Origin: Agaricus subrufescens
Lineage: Eukaryota; Basidiomycota; Agaricomycetes; Agaricales; Agaricaceae
Length of the DNA stretch: 64,000 nucleotides
NCBI GenBank assembly: GCA_029945375.1
Contig: CM057060.1
Coordinates: forward strand, 124,001-188,000
Reading direction: 5' to 3'
The translations under genes were made by a program, and so were the position numbers. Positions 58,701 through 64,000 of the stretch are shown in pieces. The notes below the pieces were generated by a model. The model had not been told where the DNA came from and searched no databases. It was given only the letters and a program-made list of their open reading frames with translations. Positions within the stretch are counted from its first letter, which is position 1. Every line of letters starts with the position of its first letter.

Positions 58701-59090
58701 AAAAGGTGGTAAAGACAAAACGCCAAACAACAAAGGTGAGAAAAATAAATGAAAACAAATCCCTGAAGCGCACGAAACTATGTAATGAGACAAGTGCCCC
58801 AAGCGACATAAGAGATGCTGAGGCGAGAGAGTGAGTAGGATGAGAGACTGGAAAAGAGACTTAGCATATATATACAGGACCGTATCATGAGACGCATGAA
58901 CAGAAAAAGAAGGGAAAGGAAGCTGGGAGATCAAACCGGTGACCGAAACAGGGTCTGAGCATGCTCAGGGGGATCCAGGACAGTTAGAAACTGATTACCG
59001 TTACGGGACCTGAATAAGTTTGGCATGATCCAGAGACCGCCAAGCCAATAGGGACCTTCCTCGACTGCCCTATTCGCAGCTTGGTAAAGC

Positions 59091-62000
59091 CTAAGCCTCA
59101 GGGTTGCCGCCCCTAGCTTCTTGGTAATGATGATAATCTGCCACTGGGACAGGGCGGATTTCTATAAGTTTTTTAGAGTGAACGATGGTGATGGGGATGA
59201 AGAGTTGGGCGAAGGTGGGGCCCGGTTTCTCGCGTATAAAGATAGGGTCGGAGTGAGGGGAGGGTTCTAGGCCAATTAGACTGCGCCGGTGGTTTTTGAG
59301 GCGATGCATGTGTTCAACGTGGACGTTCCACTTGTCCTCCTCTTTCCTGGGGCATGAGGGGCCTTGGAAAGAGAAGGCCTTGGGATTGTCAATGAGGAAC
59401 AGTATGATGTCCTCAATGCAGGTGTAGTCGTGGTCGATGCGTCTGGCGTACCAGGAGCACTCGTTGAGTATGTGGCGTCTTGTCTCGAGGATGTGGTGGT
59501 GACCCGGGCATGTGGTGGATGGGGGGGGGTCAGAGTTAGCGAAGAACCGGCTATGGTAATCTCCGATAGGAGCGTGGTTCGTTGTGGCACGGCAGAACCT
59601 TGCGTATAGTTGGGTAGATTCAGCGGCGGAGGTAAAGAAATATGTTCCCATCCAGGGGCCGTTTCCATGTGTGGTGGGGGCGAGATGTTCTTCTGACTCT
59701 CTGTCTGTCATGGGCAAGAATCTTCTCCCTTTGAAGAATCCTGACTTTGGGTTATGGAAATCTTGTATCCATTGAGTAGATGCTTCTTGTTCGATGGCGA
59801 GGTGTCGTTTTTGTAATGTTTGGGAGGGGGGGAAGACTGTTTTACGATCGTAAGAGGTGTGTCTTGCACTAGTGGCAGTGCGTTTGACAATGCACGGTGT
59901 GCATTTACGTTCGAATGTTTTGTGCTTGCAGCGTGGCATGCTGGCGGCACGGAACCCGGTGATAGTGATGTGGATGTGAGGTGCTGTTTCGACCAGGTCG
60001 CTGAGTGCTCTGGCAAGAGCGATATTGATAGAGCGTCCTTTATGAGACGCGCTGTTGAAAATGTGTCCTCGTAGGACAGGGACGCATGGTGACAGGAGTT
60101 GGACGTGGCATATAGTGTGGTGGGGATGACTGCGAATGTGTTGTGTTATTTTTGTGATGGCCATAATGGCAGACCACGTGTGTGCGTTCGTGATGGATGT
60201 TCATCTTCCCGCGGGGAGGGTGTTGGAGTAGATGAGGGAGCCCTTATGGGTGATGGAATAGGCTGCGTGGATGTGATTGGGGATGGTGGGATCAGTTGGG
60301 TTGAATACATCGTCTTTTTGTTTTTTGCCAGCCATGATGGCGCATATGGAGTGGTCGGCGGGGGTGGAAATGATTTTGGACATGAGCTCGTGATGAGCTT
60401 CGATTTTGTCTTTAGGGGCTTTGAGGGATGAAGGGGGGACGACGAGGGTGAGTTTATCATAATGGACGTCCATAAAGCGTTGTCCTGGCGTGGCTTTGGG
60501 ATGCGTAGGGTGGAAGGTTTCAGCAATGAGGTTGAGACTGCTAACATCTAGTGGGGACTTAGCGATTTTCTTTCTCGTTTTAGACATCATCTCTAGACTC
60601 TCTGGGTGTAGTTTGGTCCCTTGGGCGATGCATTTATAGGTGAGGGCGAGGATGGGGTGACTGCAATGTAGTGTGACGATCCTGGCCTTGGATTTATCGT
60701 GTAGTTTTTTGAGGACGATGTGCATGGGCGTGAGTCCGGCCATAGCAAGTGCTCCTCCTGTAGGGGTGGTGCGGAATGCCCCGGTGATCCATAGCAAAGC
60801 GGACCGGTGCATAGCATTGAAGATTTCGGTGTTGGCGACGAATCCGTGAGTACCAGGACAATACCAACAGCTAAGTCCGTACGTGGCAATGGGGATGACG
60901 CATGAGGTGTAGAGGAGCCGTTTGTGAGTAGGATTGAGGCCGCGTGCTGAGTTGCCTAAGATTTTAAGGCATTTTGCGGCTGAGAACGAGCACGTGGCAT
61001 ATCTTTTAACATGGTATTTGAAAGTGAGGGAGCGGTCGAAGAAGATGCCTAGATATCTCCAGATGTCTTTGGGGGTGAGGGGATGATCTCCTGTGAATGG
61101 TTCGACACCGAGATCAATGGGGGGGTTGGGATCTCCGGGCTTTTTGGCGAAATTAAAGAGTTCGGTCTTGGAATGTTCCATAACCAAACCGAATTCTGTG
61201 AATAGAGAAGAGATGTAAGTGTAGGAATGGACGAGGGATTCGTGGGTATTATGATAATCAGAGTCTGTAGCTACAAGGAGACCATCGTCAACATAAGAGA
61301 GAAATGAAGAAATAGGTTTAATAAAAGATTCGTTGTTCTCGGCCCAGTAGTCCACGAGATGAAAAATAGGAGAAATATAGAGTGCAGACAGGATCGGTGA
61401 GAGGGCGCTTCCCTGTCTGACTCCTACATTGCAAGCATATTTTGGGGATTTTTTGTTGTTTATGTTATATGACGTATGTCGATTAACTAAATAATTGCGG
61501 AAAAAGGAGACGACCTGGGGAGGATATCCAAAATGGGTTAGTGTGTCGCATAAAAAGGAATGATTCAAGGAAGGAAAAAATTGAGCGATATCAAACGCGA
61601 GTACTGAGACAACCTGTTTACGACTCCAAGTGTTCCTGACACAATGGGTAATGGCTACGGCAGCGTCTTCTGTGGATCGTTGAAGTATGCCTCCCGTTTG
61701 GCATGGGTGTACGATGTTATGGGTAATGCCGTCGAATTGTAGTCGGGTAGCTATAACCTTTTCAAATAGTTTACCTGTTGTGTTAAGCAACACAATTGGT
61801 CGGAATGATTTGATTTTGTCATATGTTGGTTTGCCAGGTTTGGGGATGATGACGGAATTTGATTCTTTGAAATGCGATGGCCATGTTGCAGTTTCGACAC
61901 AGGCGTTACACAGTGATACCAGGGTGGCTGTGAACTCAGGCAATGATCTGATAAGTCTCTTGAGGATATGCCAGGAGATGTGATCTGGGCCTGGAGCCGA

Positions 62001-63470
62001 ATTCTTAGAGCAGCTACATAGCACGTCAGTGATTTCGAGGGGGGAGAATGAATTCCATGTTCGAGGGGGGAGGGGGGTGAGGTTTTTAGTGACTCTGTCG
62101 AATGTGACCTTGCGGTCGTTAGCGGCGTTAAAGGTGTTATGAATAGCGTTGAAAAGGGAGGTGTCGTCATTACACAGATTACCATTACCATCAAGGATAG
62201 CCTCAGTGGCAGGGAGTTTTCGTTCCCTTGTCCACTCGATGAGGTCCCATGGCCGTTTCTTGTCAACAGCCGTGTATTTGATTGCCTTGTTGAAGTGAGC
62301 GTTTTGTTTTTCCCTTGCCAGTTTCCTGAGGGCCGAGTACTTGGCTGGGTCGCATTTAGAGCCTGGGAGTCGGTTACGCTTCATGTCATTGAACGTGTTT
62401 CTGCAATCTTTGTCCCACCATTTTTTGGAATGGCGGGACGGTTTGGCCATGATGGCGTGAGTGTGCCATGCTTCGGAGAAAATTTTACCTATGCACTCTG
62501 TGAACGTTTCTATTTGCCTGGCGGTCGTTGGAAGGCCCTGCAAGATTCTAAGGGTGTTAGTTTTGTCGATGATCTCGTTAACGAATGCATCTTCTTCTTT
62601 AGAATAGCGATCAAGGAACATTTTACCCATGGTGTCTTCCTGGCCTTTATTGGGAATTTTGATGTGGATCGGGTTATGATCCGACCCAAACCTGCTGACG
62701 TCATCATTTTGGACCACAGCCTGGAATCTTGGGTCTTCGAGGAATGTGGGGGAGGCGAAACAGAGGTCAATAATGGAGGGGTGGATTCCTTCGTGTTGGT
62801 GGGGGATGTGGGTAGGGGTAGCATGATTATCGTAGTTGGCTCTGAGGATGCCTAGGGAGCTGAGGGCGTCGACGAGTCTAGAGCTATGGGCATTGGGACC
62901 ATGATGTGCCCTCGCACCAGGGTCCCATTCGGCATCCTGAATATTGAAGTCCCCTGCACATACATCTAGAGAAGGGATCTGGTTAGTGTCATTTTCCAAG
63001 AGGGTGAGGGCCACGTGAGTATGACCGTCGTTATAGACGTTGGCAATGTTGGTGGTTTCTTGGTGTCGACCTGGGTGTTTAAGAGTGAGTATGGATACGT
63101 CGGGGTGTTTACATATGTCCGATCTGTATTGAGGGTTGAGCGTAGCGAGCCTTCTGTTAACGTATGTGAGAACTCTGGGATGGAATGCTGCGGCGTCAGT
63201 GTTATTAAATGCAGGGAGGATTGGTATCCAAGAGGGGTGAATTGGTGGCCCGTAGGCATCATCACCTTCTCTGTTGGTGGTTGAGGGTTGGGATCGGACG
63301 CGTTTCCAGCCCAGTTCCTGAAAAAGTATGATGTCGATGAAGGAGGCGCATCGTTCTAGGGTGAGAGTGGTGTTCTCCCAACTTTTGTTAGCATTGTAGG
63401 ACCAGATATTAAATAAAGGGGGGGCGAGTATTCGACACTCGTCAGATGTAGGCATCGGTGTGTCAGACAT
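59091..63470 (-). pseudogene. LINE ORF2: APE endonuclease, reverse transcriptase, RNase H
   Basis: 1460 codons in one frame from ATG 63470, interrupted by a single TGA at 60203-60201. N-terminal APE endonuclease: NIWSYNANKSWE, DIILFQELG, CAGDFNIQDAEWD, SIIDLCFAS and GSDHNPIHI. RT: FRPIVLLNTTGKLFEKVIAT, VRQGSALSPILSALY and SFLSYVDDGLLVATDS (catalytic YVDD). RNase H begins around AAYSITHKGSLIYSN; the stop falls inside it, and downstream NAHTWSAIMAITK and INIALARALSD continue the domain in the same frame. The C-terminal knuckle CPGHHHILETRRHILNEC is present. One nonsense mutation in an otherwise open frame suggests a recent insertion that is inactive or depends on readthrough. Confidence 0.9.
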
Positions 63471-63471
63471 T

Positions 63472-64000
63472 CTAATCGATGGGGATAATTACTTTGTTGG
63501 GATTGGTGGCCTCGATGGCCGCCTTCCTTGATGCGAGGTGTCTGTCTCTATCTTCTTCAATTCTTCTGAAATGCCATTGTCGGTCGTGCTGATGTTGCTT
63601 GTATTCGCATGCCATTTCGAAGGCCATATGTGGGCCCCCGCAGTTAAGGCATTTAGGGGCATGGGTGCAAGCGGGGATGTGGTTATCTGTATGTTGTGAG
63701 GTGCAACATGCCGCATAAAAGTTGTGGTTATCAGTGCGGTGACCATCGCCACACCGGGCGCATCTATGGTGATTGATACGACACGCAGATGTACCGTGTT
63801 TCCAAGACCAGCACTTTTGGCATTGGGGAACAAATTCCCTAGGCCTAGCGTATTCAATGCGAATAAGCTTACCGCGGATGTGGTACGGTTTGTTGACGAT
63901 GTGCTTGGTATTGGCTCCGTTTTGAGAGTCCCATACATCCATGAATACAACGGCAACATCGTCAGAACTTCGGGATTTGACCACGCGTGGGGTGCGTACA
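63472..64000 (-). CDS. LINE ORF1 (Gag-like, CCHC), partial
   Basis: C-terminal part of a Gag-like RNA-binding protein, open to the window edge and so 5'-incomplete. Cysteine-histidine knuckles: CQKCWSWKHGTSAC, CARCGDGHRTDNHNFYAAC and CLNCGGPHMAFEMAC. Before them lies an RRM-like segment (HIRGKLIRIEYARPREFVPQ). The stop TAG (63474-63472) is separated from the ORF2 ATG by one base. Confidence 0.88.
   Translation of the reverse strand, partial: VRTPRVVKSRSSDDVAVVFMDVWDSQNGANTKHIVNKPYHIRGKLIRIEYARPREFVPQCQKCWSWKHGTSACRINHHRCARCGDGHRTDNHNFYAACCTSQHTDNHIPACTHAPKCLNCGGPHMAFEMACEYKQHQHDRQWHFRRIEEDRDRHLASRKAAIEATNPNKVIIPID

Larger units (their letters stand above)
58628..64000 (-). mobile_element. 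Non-LTR retrotransposon (LINE), 5' end outside the window
   Basis: Minus-strand element with a Gag-like ORF1, an APE endonuclease-RT-RNase H ORF2, a 3' UTR, an AATAAA signal and an A tail. Domain order and the RNase H place it among Tad/L1-like fungal LINEs. At least 5.4 kb is visible; the 5' end lies beyond 64000. Confidence 0.92.

Noticed and set aside
62139..62855. Plus-strand frame of 238 codons in the LINE
   Set aside because: Antisense of the endonuclease and RT linker region; no motif of its own.

Overview
This window comes from a filamentous basidiomycete, most likely an Agaricomycete. Genes are split by many short GT-AG introns (about 47-60 nt) with CTNAY branch sites. An Agaricomycete-type NACHT protein and a 7-TM family typical of that class are present, and Copia and LINE elements sit between compact housekeeping blocks. 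The species cannot be named from the sequence alone.

Layout. (1) 49-1146 (-): a 7-TM family gene. (2) 2709-10148: a compact block with heat shock factor (-), dephospho-CoA kinase (-, with a GC-AG intron) and a large coiled-coil protein (+) divergent from it across 92 bp. (3) 9945-15062: a tandem duplication of about 2.5 kb. Each unit has the 3' end of the coiled-coil gene followed by one 7-TM gene. (4) 15661-20336: a tandemly duplicated pair of unknown helical-protein genes flanked by two decayed indoleamine 2,3-dioxygenase 3' ends. (5) 21804-24423: an anion:cation symporter (Dal5/Tna1-like) with about 15 exons. (6) 25181-28691 (-): an ART1/LDB19-type arrestin, with a small trefoil-like gene upstream. 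(7) 29850-41769: five head-to-tail 7-TM gene units, one a pseudogene. (8) About 43940-46200: a NACHT-domain (NLR-like) protein. (9) 46638-49990 (-): a Gis2/Byr3-type CCHC protein with an 8-nt microexon, then proteasome subunit Rpn8. (10) 50412-52042 (-): an RPA1-like protein lacking the C-terminal OB domain. (11) 52749-58025: a ninth 7-TM copy whose first exon is split by a 5.0-kb Copia retrotransposon with a perfect 5-bp target duplication. (12) 58628-64000 (-): a LINE with its 3' end in the window and its 5' end beyond it.

How it fits together. The housekeeping genes (HSF, CoaE, arrestin, Gis2, Rpn8) look intact and ordinary. The accessory theme is birth and death of one 7-TM gene family: nine copies in 58 kb. 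They arose by at least two separate duplication modes and include a pseudogene, a transposon-split copy and an inverted 3'-end scrap. Several gene models were checked by exon arithmetic: HSF 794 aa, CoaE 232 aa, Rpn8 324 aa, Gis2-like 167 aa, 7-TM copy 7 297 aa, coiled-coil 1310 aa and helical gene 1 237 aa. Each sums to a multiple of three. No computation or database search was possible, so all homology calls rest on motif recognition.
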